Shown here in pieces: positions 1 to 8,966 of a stretch of DNA of 64,000 bases. Each line of letters begins with the position of its first letter. Positions within the stretch are counted from its first letter, which is position 1. The position numbers and the translations under genes were made by a program. The DNA comes from Melioribacter roseus. GTDB taxonomy: Bacteria > Bacteroidota > Ignavibacteria > Ignavibacteriales > Melioribacteraceae. The stretch spans positions 1 to 64,000 of the forward strand of contig DYLK01000014.1 of the NCBI GenBank assembly GCA_020722065.1, read 5' to 3'. Below the pieces are notes generated by a model. The model was not told the DNA's origin and searched no databases. It saw only the letters and a list, made by a program, of their open reading frames with translations.

Positions 1-17
1 AATATTTTAATTTCCAA

Positions 18-44
18 TTGTCAGACGAGGACGTCTGACCTACC
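18..44. repeat. REP-like palindromic repeat, copy 1
   Basis: The palindrome GTCAGACG-AGGA-CGTCTGAC (positions 20-39) lies in the gap before the first gene. Together with its flanks (18-44) it is the exact 27-base reverse complement of positions 59856-59882. The following bases to about 100 are low-complexity ATC-rich sequence of the kind that accompanies such repeats. It is a dispersed intergenic element; a role as a transcript end is possible but not shown. Confidence 0.8.
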
Positions 45-102
45 TCTTCCAATCATGCAATCATCCAATCAATCTTTTCACTGATTACTGGTTACTCTTT
101 TT

Positions 103-753
103 TTACCACATCCAACCAATTCGAAGCTGAAGATAAAGTCCACCAAAATCTTTCTTTTTACTTCCTTTTAACATTTCAACGCCGTCATTAAAAAGATGAG
201 TATAATGATATTGGAACGAAAAACCCATTAAATTTTTAGTGTTGATTCCAAAATCGGCACCAAAACCAAGTGTAGCTGAAGCTCCTAAATAAGCTTTTGC
301 TTTATCAAAACCTTTGAAAATATCGCGGTCATATTTTGAAGTTACAACAAGCGATGGAGCAATTCCACCAATAATAAATGGGCGAAGATTATCTGTTACC
401 GTTTCAGGAAAAAGTCGCTGGTTGATTCCAATATAAAAAGGAATTGTGAAAACTCTATTTTCTTTCCCAAAAACAATTGGTTGTCCCCAATAATCGTAAT
501 ATTCAAATTCCTTTGGTGATTTTTCTTCTGAAATTTTCACATTGAACAGAAATTTTGTTTCGTTTGATATTTCTTTTTCAAATATATAACCAACTCCAAA
601 TCCGCCATCAGAAAAAATTAAATTGAAACCCATCATTGTCGGAGGAAAATCTATTTTGCTTGAATCTGGAACTATTTTTCCTATTCTTTGAGAAAAATTA
701 ACCGAGAATAAAAAAATCATTACAAATGCTATATTAAATATTGTTTTTTTCAT
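103..753 (-). CDS. Outer-membrane beta-barrel protein
   Basis: This 216-residue protein has a clear signal peptide (MKKTIFNIAFVMIFLFSVNFSQ), so it is exported. The mature part alternates hydrophobic and polar residues in strand-like stretches and ends in an aromatic-rich strand (QLRIGWMW), as outer-membrane barrels do. Glycine-rich turns such as the one around residues 155-170 (LGASATLGFGADFG) fit the OmpW/OmpX-like small-barrel style common in Bacteroidetes and relatives. No enzymatic motif is visible. It stands alone, oriented away from the CYTH gene. The exact family and ligand are unknown. Confidence 0.7.
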   Translation of the reverse strand: MKKTIFNIAFVMIFLFSVNFSQRIGKIVPDSSKIDFPPTMMGFNLIFSDGGFGVGYIFEKEISNETKFLFNVKISEEKSPKEFEYYDYWGQPIVFGKENRVFTIPFYIGINQRLFPETVTDNLRPFIIGGIAPSLVVTSKYDRDIFKGFDKAKAYLGASATLGFGADFGINTKNLMGFSFQYHYTHLFNDGVEMLKGSKKKDFGGLYLQLRIGWMW

Positions 754-868
754 TGCTTTGTCTATTAAATTTAAAATATGTTTTGTGATAATAAGTTAAA
801 AAATATTAAGATGAACAAAAAGGCAATTTGTTTAATAATTTTATTTTTGAGTTAAAAATGAGAAAAAA

Positions 869-1384
869 ATGGGAAAAAATTTAGAAATTAAAGTAAAAGT
901 AGAAAATCATAATTTTTATCTTGAGAAACTAAAAAAGCTGAATTTTTCATCACATTTTGAGATTGAGCAGCGTGATTATTATTTTGATTCCGATTTTGGC
1001 TTGTTAAAGTTGCGTTTATTAAAAGATAATTCTGAACTAATTTATTATAAACGAGATGAAAACAGTTCCGAGCGATGGAGCGATTACAAAATTCTGCATT
1101 TACAAAATGAAGATAATCCGTTGGAATTTCTTGACAATATTTTCAAACAAACAGTAATTGTGGCAAAAAAAAGAACTGTTTATATTTATAAAAACACACG
1201 AATTCATCTTGATGATGTGGAAAATCTAGGAAAATTTATTGAATTAGAAACGGTTGTTGAAAAAGATTTATCTGAAGCAAAAAAGCGATTTGAATTTCTT
1301 GTAGATTATTTAGAACTTGATTTTGAGAACCAAATAAAAAAATCTTATAAAAATTTAATTGAGGAAAATGTTAATATCAAATAA
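869..1384 (+). CDS. CYTH domain protein (triphosphate tunnel metalloenzyme family)
   Basis: The 171-residue protein begins with LEIKVKV, a variant of the ExExK opening strand of CYTH domains, in which acidic residues bind metal and triphosphate. Family-typical features follow: a QRDYYFDSDFGLLKLR segment (residues ~37-52), RDENSSERWSDYK (~65-77), and the late HLDDVENLGKFIELE strand (~112-126), close to the usual HLDxVxxLGxFxExE pattern. Members are class IV adenylate cyclases or inorganic/thiamine triphosphatases; the sequence does not decide which. Its end overlaps the start of the AddB-like nuclease gene, so the two are probably translated together. Confidence 0.75.
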   Translation: MGKNLEIKVKVENHNFYLEKLKKLNFSSHFEIEQRDYYFDSDFGLLKLRLLKDNSELIYYKRDENSSERWSDYKILHLQNEDNPLEFLDNIFKQTVIVAKKRTVYIYKNTRIHLDDVENLGKFIELETVVEKDLSEAKKRFEFLVDYLELDFENQIKKSYKNLIEENVNIK

Positions 1385-4300
1385 ACCTATTAATCAAATT
1401 TCTTTTGAAATTCTGAAAAAAAACACTTCTCGTTTTCGGCTTGAAGAAGTTTTGTTTTTCGTTCCAACAAATAGAAAATTACGTTCATTAAAAAAAGAGC
1501 TTATTTCGTCAAAAAAATCTGCTGTTTCTTACTTATTTATCGAAACTTTTTCAACTTTATCTAAAAAGTTTTCCCAGAAAATCATTTCAAAAAAGTTGAT
1601 TTCAGAAACAGTTTCGGCTTTTTTGTTACGACAAAGTTCAGAAGAAATTTCACCAGAATATTTTTCTCAATATAAAAATGGCGGTTTCCCAAAAGGAGTT
1701 TTGCAACGAATTTCGGCTGTTATTTTGGAATACAAAAGAAATGGAATTTCTCCAGAATTTCTATTAAAGGAAATCTCAGAAACTTCTCTTTCTCAATTAG
1801 AAATTAGAAAAACAAAAGATATTGCGTCTGTTTTTTCTCTTTTCGAGAAAAAAAAGCTCGATTTAGATTTATTTGACATTGGTGATGCTTACCAAGCAAT
1901 TATTTCTCTATCAAGAAATGATTTTCAAACATATTTTCTTTCTTTTTTCCCAAATGTAAAATTTATTCTGTTTGAGAATTTTAGGGAATTCTCGCTTTTA
2001 GAATTTGAATTAATCCAAAAATTAACATCTATTCCGAATATTAACATTTTACTTCATTTTGATTTAGAAGGAAAAAATGAAAATTTATTCGGTGAAATTT
2101 CTTCTCTTTTACAGAAATTTTCTAAAAACGGTTTTTCTTTTTCCGCCGAAAATGAAATTGAAAATCCTTTTATCTCTCATATTGCTAAAAATCTATTTAG
2201 CATAAATCCCGTGAAAATTCCCACTGATAAAATAGAAATCAACAAATTTCCTAATTTGTTTGATGAAATTGAAAATGTCGCCCGACAGATAAAATATCTT
2301 AACATAAAACAAAATGTTAACTTAAACAGTATTGCAATCGTTTCAAATTTACCAAACGAAGTTTCAAGTTTGATTCGCTATATATTTTCAGATTTTGGAA
2401 TTCCTATAAATTTGAGTGACCGCGAATCTTTGGATAATTCCAATATTATTTCATCAATTATTACAATTCTTGAACTTCAAAATGGCAATTATTATTTCAA
2501 AGATCTTCTAAAAACAGCTTTTTCCAAGAATTTGAATCTTAATATTGATGGAAAAAATCTTAAAAAAATTGCTTCTGAATTCCAAATATTTCGCGGTTAT
2601 GATGTTTGGATTGAAAAAATTTCAAAAGCAAAGAAAAAAGAAATAGGTAATATTTTAGCTTATGAAAAAGCAATTTCGGATTTGCAAAAAGTTAAGAAAA
2701 TAACCGATAAATTTGCTTCGCCGATGACTTTCTCGGAATTTCTAAAAGAAATAAAGTTGTTAATTTCTAAATTGGGAATTGTCGAGAAGATTTTAATAAA
2801 TAGAAATGATTCGGCTGAAAGAAATCTGAAAATATTAACAACTTTTCTTCAAAATACAGAAGAGATTTTTTCTCTTTTTGGCGAAAAGGAAAAAAACACC
2901 AAACATTCGCTTTCTTTTTTGTTGAAACAATTAAAATCTATTGTCTTTTGGTCGCGTTTTAACGTAAAAGAAAGGTCAGATACAGGAGTTTTAGTAACTT
3001 CAATTGATGAAATTCGTGGTTTAACATTTGATTATATTTTCCTCATCAATTTTGTTGATTCTTCTTTTCCGACCAAATATCGTCCAGAAATCTTTTTGTC
3101 TAAAAATCTCGCCAAAAAGGAAAATCAGCATATTATTGAAGAAAGAATAAAGCTGTTTAATGTTTTTAAGTCGTTTACAACAAAAATTTTCATTTCCTTT
3201 TCTTCAAAAAATAATAAAAAGGAATTGTCTGTTTCTTCATTTTTGGAAGATTTAAAAGAAGTTTTCGTTTTATCTAAATCTTATGATTTTTTAGAAAATT
3301 ACTTTTTTTCTCAAAAAGATTATCTTATTGATCTTGGGAAAAAAGTCCAATTGGAAAAGGAAAAAATTGACTCGCTTTTTCTCGATTTTTACCGCAGAGC
3401 TAACTTTTCTGAAATTAGAAAATTTGATAGAAATTCTATTTATAATGGAAATCTATTTACTGAAGAATTGGGAAATCTTTCAGAAAATTCTACAAAAATC
3501 ATTAATTATCTGACAGAAAAACCTTTTTCTATCACAAAAATAGAAACTTACGCAAAATGTCCTTTTAAGTTTTTTATTGAACAAATTCTAAAAATTAGCT
3601 TAATAGACAATCCAGAAAAGGAAGTAAATTATCTTCATTATGGCTCGTTTTTTCATTCCGTTATGTTTAATTTTTTTACATACCTAAAAAAAAATCAAAT
3701 TGATATAAATGATAAAGAGGCAGAGATTAAGCTGTTTTCGATAGCCGAAGAAATGTTCAACCAATATAGTTTTGAAGATGATATTTATTTTATCACAAAA
3801 GAAGTTGTTTTTGGAATAAACGGAAATAAAAAAAATTCTCTTCTTTACATTTTCTTAGAAAATGAAAGAAAAAACAATAGTAAAAAGCCTTCTTTTTTTG
3901 AAGTTTCTTTCGGAATGAAAGTGAGAAATGATGTTGATTCTGAACTTTCGACAACCGAACCTTTTATTCTTGGTAATAATAAATTTTCTGGAAAAATTGA
4001 TAGAATAGATGTAAACGATACTAATTTCGAAATAATCGATTATAAAACTGGTTTAGCTAAAGTAGAAATTTCAAATATTGAAAAAGGTTACAATTTACAG
4101 CTTCCGTTTTATTCTCTTGTGGCTCAAAATCTATTTTCTAATAAAAAGCAAGCTGATGATTTTTCTTATTATTTATTAAAATATAAATCCACAAAATTTG
4201 GAAAAGATTCTTTTTCAAGCCGAAAGAAAAATAAAATACAAATTGAAGAATTAATTGAAATAACAAAAAACAACATCATTATGTTTACTGAAAACATTAA

Positions 4301-4424
4301 ACAAGGAAAATTTACTTTAACAAAAGATACTTCTTTTTGCAGATATTGTGATTTTTCTTCAATTTGTAGAATTTCAGAAATTGACAATTCCACTAATGAA
4401 CAAAATGAAGAAGCGAGTGAATAA
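1368..4424 (+). CDS. AddB-like PD-(D/E)XK nuclease with iron-sulfur cysteines
   Basis: This ~1,018-residue protein resembles the AddB subunit of AddAB double-strand-break resection enzymes. A helicase-like segment around residues 540-560 (DEIRGLTFDYIFLINF) matches the late motif of UvrD-like domains. The C-terminal nuclease shows GKIDRID and then IIDYKTG (catalytic D-x-K near residues 891-893). One cysteine in YAKCPFKFF (~731) and three in CRYCDFSSIC (~991-1000) form the four-cysteine iron-sulfur arrangement typical of AddB. No Walker A (GxGKT) is visible in the N-terminal region, where FVPTNRKLRSLKKEL sits instead, so the helicase half may be inactive. An in-frame TTG lies at 1359; ATG 1368 is preferred because GAGG precedes it, although the spacing is short. 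No addA partner is in the window. Confidence 0.7.
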   Translation: MLISNKPINQISFEILKKNTSRFRLEEVLFFVPTNRKLRSLKKELISSKKSAVSYLFIETFSTLSKKFSQKIISKKLISETVSAFLLRQSSEEISPEYFSQYKNGGFPKGVLQRISAVILEYKRNGISPEFLLKEISETSLSQLEIRKTKDIASVFSLFEKKKLDLDLFDIGDAYQAIISLSRNDFQTYFLSFFPNVKFILFENFREFSLLEFELIQKLTSIPNINILLHFDLEGKNENLFGEISSLLQKFSKNGFSFSAENEIENPFISHIAKNLFSINPVKIPTDKIEINKFPNLFDEIENVARQIKYLNIKQNVNLNSIAIVSNLPNEVSSLIRYIFSDFGIPINLSDRESLDNSNIISSIITILELQNGNYYFKDLLKTAFSKNLNLNIDGKNLKKIASEFQIFRGYDVWIEKISKAKKKEIGNILAYEKAISDLQKVKKITDKFASPMTFSEFLKEIKLLISKLGIVEKILINRNDSAERNLKILTTFLQNTEEIFSLFGEKEKNTKHSLSFLLKQLKSIVFWSRFNVKERSDTGVLVTSIDEIRGLTFDYIFLINFVDSSFPTKYRPEIFLSKNLAKKENQHIIEERIKLFNVFKSFTTKIFISFSSKNNKKELSVSSFLEDLKEVFVLSKSYDFLENYFFSQKDYLIDLGKKVQLEKEKIDSLFLDFYRRANFSEIRKFDRNSIYNGNLFTEELGNLSENSTKIINYLTEKPFSITKIETYAKCPFKFFIEQILKISLIDNPEKEVNYLHYGSFFHSVMFNFFTYLKKNQIDINDKEAEIKLFSIAEEMFNQYSFEDDIYFITKEVVFGINGNKKNSLLYIFLENERKNNSKKPSFFEVSFGMKVRNDVDSELSTTEPFILGNNKFSGKIDRIDVNDTNFEIIDYKTGLAKVEISNIEKGYNLQLPFYSLVAQNLFSNKKQADDFSYYLLKYKSTKFGKDSFSSRKKNKIQIEELIEITKNNIIMFTENIKQGKFTLTKDTSFCRYCDFSSICRISEIDNSTNEQNEEASE

Positions 4425-4425
4425 T

Positions 4426-5658
4426 TTATTTCATTTTCTCGCTTATTAATTTTGTTAAATTATTCCCACTTGGATTTTGGAATAATTTTAAGCCAAAGTA
4501 TTGCACAGAAACTAAAAGATGGTCAAAAATATCAGATTGAATTCCTTCAAATCTAACCCAATCAATTTCCGACAAGAAAACATAAATTTCGATTGGAAGT
4601 CCGTTCGGAGTTGATTCAAGTTGCCTTACCATAAATGTAAAATCTTTGTTTACTTCTTTTTTAGTTTCCAAAAACCTTTTTATATACTCTATAAAAATGC
4701 TAATATTAGTTAATTTTCTTTTATTAATTTCGTTTGATTCAGTTTTGGAATTGTTTTTATTCCATTCATCAATTTCAATTTTCTTTTCTTTTATGTAATC
4801 AGAAAGAAGATTAATTTTTTCTAACTCTTTTATCTCTTCTTCAGTCAGAAATTTTATTGATTCAATATCAATAAAAATTGAACGAGAAATTCTTCTAACT
4901 CCAGCATCAACCATTCCTCTCCAATTTTTAAATGAATTCTCAATCAATTTAAAAGTTGGAATTAATGTGATAGATTTATCCCAATTTTGTACTTTCACAA
5001 TATTCAATGAAATTTCGATAACAACGCCGTCAGCTCCAAAAGTTGGGGATTCTATCCAATCGCCGATTTTTATTAAATCATACATACTAATTTGTATGCT
5101 CGCAACAAAAGATAAAATTGTATCTCGAAAGAGTAATAAAATTATTGCTGTAATTGCACTTAATCCGCCCAAAATGGTTAAAGGAGAGTGTCCTGTAATT
5201 ATTCCAAAAATTATAATTATAAACCAAATAGTTATAATAATTTTAATAACTTGGAAATAACTTTTTATTGGTTTGTTAGCAAGTTTTTCATTTTCTTCCA
5301 GATAAGAAGAAATAGCTGTTAAAAAGGAAAGAATCGTAAGTAAAAAAAAGAAAGTAAATATTATTTGTATTATTAGGGAAATAGAAGTTCCAAAATTTTT
5401 CATTTTTAGTGAGAAAAAATAAAGCAAATAAAGAGGCAATAAATATGAAAGCCAAATTAGAGATTTGCTATGAATTAAGTAATCATCAAAACGATTTTTT
5501 GTTTTTTTAAGAAACTTTGAAATTACTTTGACTAAAATTTTTCTATTAATAAATAGAATAGTCAAAGAAAATAAAAATCCAATAAAAAAATTTAGAATTT
5601 CTTTTTGTAATTCCTCTTCTTTAAATATCTCAAAAATATTAAATATACTTACTTCCAT
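4426..5658 (-). CDS. MscS-family mechanosensitive channel, YbdG-like
   Basis: The 410-residue membrane protein has about five hydrophobic segments in its first ~190 residues. The pore-lining helix region GGLSAITAIILLLFRDTILS is followed by the beta domain IGDWIESPTFGADGVVIEISL, the MscS signature. The stretch ending in GVRRISRSIFIDIESI, and the inserted region after it (~260-330), match the YbdG/MscM subgroup rather than short MscS. The likely role is release of osmolytes on hypo-osmotic shock from the inner membrane. It converges with the AddB-like gene with only one base between the stop codons, so there is no room for a conventional terminator between them. Confidence 0.85.
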   Translation of the reverse strand: MEVSIFNIFEIFKEEELQKEILNFFIGFLFSLTILFINRKILVKVISKFLKKTKNRFDDYLIHSKSLIWLSYLLPLYLLYFFSLKMKNFGTSISLIIQIIFTFFFLLTILSFLTAISSYLEENEKLANKPIKSYFQVIKIIITIWFIIIIFGIITGHSPLTILGGLSAITAIILLLFRDTILSFVASIQISMYDLIKIGDWIESPTFGADGVVIEISLNIVKVQNWDKSITLIPTFKLIENSFKNWRGMVDAGVRRISRSIFIDIESIKFLTEEEIKELEKINLLSDYIKEKKIEIDEWNKNNSKTESNEINKRKLTNISIFIEYIKRFLETKKEVNKDFTFMVRQLESTPNGLPIEIYVFLSEIDWVRFEGIQSDIFDHLLVSVQYFGLKLFQNPSGNNLTKLISEKMK

Positions 5659-5884
5659 TTATCAACAAATTATAATTAATAATACTCTTGTTTTATTATA
5701 TGAAAAATAATATTAGTAATAAAGATGTTCATTGTTAAAAAAATTAAATAATTTAGGTTAATAATCCAAAAACAAAGAAAAAATAAAAAACTCATTGTTA
5801 ATTAAATGTTAACAAAACTGTTATGAATTACAAATATCATTTTATTGAAGCAAAAACACAAATTGTTAACACTAAAAAAACAAG

Positions 5885-7021
5885 TTATAAACACTTTTTT
5901 TGATTTATTCTGAAATTTTTCAAGATTTCGGCTGACAATAAGGAATCGTTTGAGAACGAAAAATTGTAAAAAGGAATTTCTCTTCTTTTTGGATAATTTT
6001 TTCGAAGGAAATCAAATCCTGTTTTTATCTCGTTTTTTGAAAAAAATCTTCGAAAATTAGAATCATCTTTTTCTATTGAATAAACATTAGAAAAAATTTC
6101 TTGTAAAACAGAAAAACTATTTTTTTCTAAAGTTGAAGAAATGACAATTTCTTTTTTGAGTTCATCTATAAAATTAAATTTTTTATCTAAATTCAGAAAA
6201 GAATTTAATTTTTCAAAAACCATTCTTGTTCCTTCCAATTTTCCATCAAAAGAATAACCAGCAATATGTGGAGTTGCAATTTTACAAAGATTTGCCAAGT
6301 CAAAATTGATATTCGGTTCGTTTTCCCAAACATCAAAAACTGCTGTTATTTTATTTTTTTTAAGTATTTTTTGTAGGGCTAAGTTATCCACAACTTCACC
6401 GCGAGAAGTGTTTATTAAAATTGAATTTTTAGAAATTGATTCCAATTTTTCTTTATCAAATAAATGAAAAGTTGAGTCAATTCCAGAAAGAATTAGCGGA
6501 GTGTGAATTGTAATTATATCGCATTTTAATATTTCTTCAAGTTCAGAGTTTTGAAAATCAATTTCTTTTCTTTTTCGTGGTGGATCATTTAATAAAACAT
6601 TCATTCCCAAAGAAGAAGCCAGTTTAGCAACTTTCGAACCTATATTTCCAACGCCGACAATTCCAATAGATTTATCGCTGAGAATAAAATTCTCTGTTTT
6701 TGACAAATATAAAAGAGCTGCAAAAATATATTCTGTAACAGAAAAAGAATTACAACCAGGAGCATTTGTATAAAAAATTCCATTAGAAGATAAGTAGTTC
6801 TCGTCAAGATGATCAACTCCGATTGTAGTAGTTCCAACAAATTTTACTTTTGTTCCAGATAAAAGTTTTTCATTAACTTTTGTAATTGAGCGAGTTATCA
6901 ATATATCGCAATCTTTCGCAACGGAATTTGTAATTTGTCTTCCGTTAACAAGCTCAACATCTCCAAATTCAGAAAATGCCTCTTTTCCAAAAACAATATT
7001 TTCGTCAACTATAATTTTCAA
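5885..7021 (-). CDS. pdxB: Erythronate-4-phosphate dehydrogenase
   Basis: This 378-residue D-2-hydroxyacid dehydrogenase opens with MKIIVDENIVFGKEAF, the typical PdxB start, followed by NGRQITNSVAKDCDILITRS. The Rossmann motif GIVGVGNIGSKVAKLA lies near residues 120-135. The catalytic residues of the superfamily are seen in INTSRGEVVD (Arg), ENEPNINFDLA (Glu) and TPHIAGYSFDGK (His). A C-terminal extension of about 90 residues after the catalytic His fits the PdxB dimerisation domain and separates it from SerA. PdxB oxidises 4-phosphoerythronate in the DXP-dependent pyridoxal phosphate pathway. It is monocistronic here, transcribed divergently from the TauE/SafE gene. The 226 bases downstream (5659-5884) are AT-rich with no gene seen. 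Confidence 0.88.
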   Translation of the reverse strand: MKIIVDENIVFGKEAFSEFGDVELVNGRQITNSVAKDCDILITRSITKVNEKLLSGTKVKFVGTTTIGVDHLDENYLSSNGIFYTNAPGCNSFSVTEYIFAALLYLSKTENFILSDKSIGIVGVGNIGSKVAKLASSLGMNVLLNDPPRKRKEIDFQNSELEEILKCDIITIHTPLILSGIDSTFHLFDKEKLESISKNSILINTSRGEVVDNLALQKILKKNKITAVFDVWENEPNINFDLANLCKIATPHIAGYSFDGKLEGTRMVFEKLNSFLNLDKKFNFIDELKKEIVISSTLEKNSFSVLQEIFSNVYSIEKDDSNFRRFFSKNEIKTGFDFLRKNYPKRREIPFYNFSFSNDSLLSAEILKNFRINQKKCL

Positions 7022-7124
7022 AACATTTCTTTTTTTAGTTCAAAATTATGAATAACAAACAGATTATTTGTAAAATAAAAATTAAAAGATGACTAAGTTT
7101 CTTTTCTAATTATGGAGAATTAGT

Positions 7125-7871
7125 TTGGAAAATCAAATATTTAGCTTTTTTGTGTTGTTTTTAGTTGGATTATTATCAAGTTTATTGAATATAAACGCTG
7201 GAGGAGGTTCCACGTTAACTTTGCCAGCATTGATTTTTTTAGGTTTAGATACAGCAACGGCAAACGGTACAAACAGGTTAGGAATTTTAATTCAAAACAC
7301 TTCTGCTATTTATTCTTATAAAAAAGAAAATTATTCGGATTTTAAAACATCAATAAAATTATCGCTTGTTGCTATTCCTGGAGCAATTTTTGGGGCTTTT
7401 TATGCTATAGAAATAAATGATAAAGTATATAAAACAATTCTTTCTGTAGTTTTATTATTTGTAATTGTTTCGTTATTCATACCAAGAAAAAAAATTCAAG
7501 TCAATTTTACAGAAAAAATTAGTATTTGGGTTTACATTTCGCTTTTTTTTGCTGGTTTTTATGCTGGAGTTGTACAAGCTGGAATTGGTTTTTTACTTAT
7601 GACTATTTTATACAATATTCAAAAAATGGAAATTGTTCATGTAAATATGCACAAAGTATTCATTGTTGTAGTTTATACAATTCCAGTAATTGCAATTTTT
7701 ATTTTTAGCGGAAAAATAAATTGGTTTTTAGGCTTGGCTCTTGCTTCTGGAACCGCAATTGGAGCAAGAACTGCTGTCAAGTTGCAAGTAAGCAAAGGAG
7801 AGAAAATTATTAAACCAATTTTGATAATAGTTTTATTAATAATGGCAGCAAAATTAGTAAACTTGATTTAG
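7125..7871 (+). CDS. TauE/SafE family sulfite/anion exporter-like permease
   Basis: The 248-residue protein is almost entirely hydrophobic, with about seven or eight membrane segments. The N-terminal motif LLSSLLNINAGGGSTLTLPAL, with ATANGTNRLGILIQN, is the hallmark of the TauE/SafE (DUF81) family. The second repeat, AGFYAGVVQAGIGFLLM, is also typical. Members move sulfite, sulfonates or other small organic acids across the inner membrane; the substrate cannot be told here. The start codon is TTG at 7125, supported by GGAG seven bases upstream and the absence of any suitable in-frame ATG. It converges with the Sua5 gene, four bases apart. Confidence 0.85.
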   Translation: MENQIFSFFVLFLVGLLSSLLNINAGGGSTLTLPALIFLGLDTATANGTNRLGILIQNTSAIYSYKKENYSDFKTSIKLSLVAIPGAIFGAFYAIEINDKVYKTILSVVLLFVIVSLFIPRKKIQVNFTEKISIWVYISLFFAGFYAGVVQAGIGFLLMTILYNIQKMEIVHVNMHKVFIVVVYTIPVIAIFIFSGKINWFLGLALASGTAIGARTAVKLQVSKGEKIIKPILIIVLLIMAAKLVNLI

Positions 7872-7875
7872 AAAA

Positions 7876-8868
7876 TTATCTATAATGATTAACGGCTTTA
7901 GTTAGTCTATCCATTATTGCTTTTCCCAAGCCAATTTCTGGAATTTTCTCAGCTAAAATGAAATCAACATTTTCGCTCTCTAATTCGTGTAGAAAGAAAA
8001 ATAAGTTAGCTGCGGCTTCGCTAAAATCAGCTTTATTAGATAATATTTTTCTAAAAGGAAAATCAGAATACTTCTTATCATCAGAAAAACAAATAATCGC
8101 AGTTTTGTCTTTGTTAAAATTGGAAATTTCTACTTCATCTATAAAAAAGATAGTTTTTTTTGGAGCATAATGAGATTTGAGTTGACCAGGAGAATTGGGA
8201 TTTTTTTCTGAAATCTTTCTGTTTAATTTTTCCCCTAAAAATTCTTCAATTTCCTCAGAAGAAATTCCACCTTCACGTAATAGGACGAATTTATCATTTG
8301 AAAATTCAACAATTGTTGATTCTAATCCAACAGAACATTTCCCCCCATCTAAAATAAAGTCAATTTTATCTTTCAACTGATTTGCAACATGAATTGCGGT
8401 TGTTGGACTGAGCATTCCAAAAGAATTTGCACTTGGTGCTGCAATTGGAACACCAGAGATTTTGATAAGTTTTAAAGCGATTTCGTTGTTTGGAATTCTA
8501 ATAGCCACGGTTGAATTTCCTGCAGTAACAATTTCTGGAACAAGAGCTTTTTTCGGTAAAACCAATGTAATTGGTCCAGGCCAGAACTTATCAACAAGTT
8601 TGAGAACTTTTTCTGAATGGAATGTTGTAAATAATTCAAGAGATGAAACAGAATCAATATGTAATATTAAAGGATTAAAACTTGGACGATTTTTAACAGA
8701 AAAAATTTTAGCAACAGCAATTGAATTCAAACCATTCGCTCCCAAACCATAAACTGTTTCAGTTGGAAAAGCGACCAAACCTCCGTTTTTAATTATTTCA
8801 GAAGCTTTAAGTAAATTTTCATCGGATGATGCAAAAATGTTGTTAAATGAATTCAAAATAGACGACAT
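7876..8868 (-). CDS. L-threonylcarbamoyladenylate synthase (Sua5/TsaC)
   Basis: The 330-residue enzyme uses threonine, bicarbonate and ATP to make threonylcarbamoyl-AMP, the donor for the t6A37 modification of ANN-decoding tRNAs. The YrdC domain (~residues 20-205) shows GGLVAFPTETVYGLGANG, KNRPSFNPLILHI and STVAIRIPN (KxR...SxN-type substrate-binding residues). The linker SPGQLKSHYAPKK (~230) and a C-terminal domain of about 100 residues identify it as the long Sua5 form rather than short TsaC. It joins mnmE, mnmG and rsmG immediately downstream on the other strand in an RNA-modification neighbourhood. Confidence 0.9.
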   Translation of the reverse strand: MSSILNSFNNIFASSDENLLKASEIIKNGGLVAFPTETVYGLGANGLNSIAVAKIFSVKNRPSFNPLILHIDSVSSLELFTTFHSEKVLKLVDKFWPGPITLVLPKKALVPEIVTAGNSTVAIRIPNNEIALKLIKISGVPIAAPSANSFGMLSPTTAIHVANQLKDKIDFILDGGKCSVGLESTIVEFSNDKFVLLREGGISSEEIEEFLGEKLNRKISEKNPNSPGQLKSHYAPKKTIFFIDEVEISNFNKDKTAIICFSDDKKYSDFPFRKILSNKADFSEAAANLFFFLHELESENVDFILAEKIPEIGLGKAIMDRLTKAVNHYR

Positions 8869-8966
8869 CTCTTATTATAACTTATTGTAAAACAATAACT
8901 TAACTGTTGTGTTAATTGTAAAATATAAAATAATTATGTAATTTAGAAATAACAAAATACAAAACT

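Noticed and set aside
5700-5884. AT-rich gap with two GTTAAC boxes, considered as an origin or operator
   Set aside because: The boxes are short, have no consistent spacing or DnaA boxes, and are expected in such AT-rich DNA.
6384-6392. Perfect DnaA box TTATCCACA
   Set aside because: It lies inside pdxB and is alone. With this base composition about one chance match per window is expected, and another occurs inside the flippase gene at 33533-33541. No cluster of boxes or AT-rich unwinding region accompanies either.
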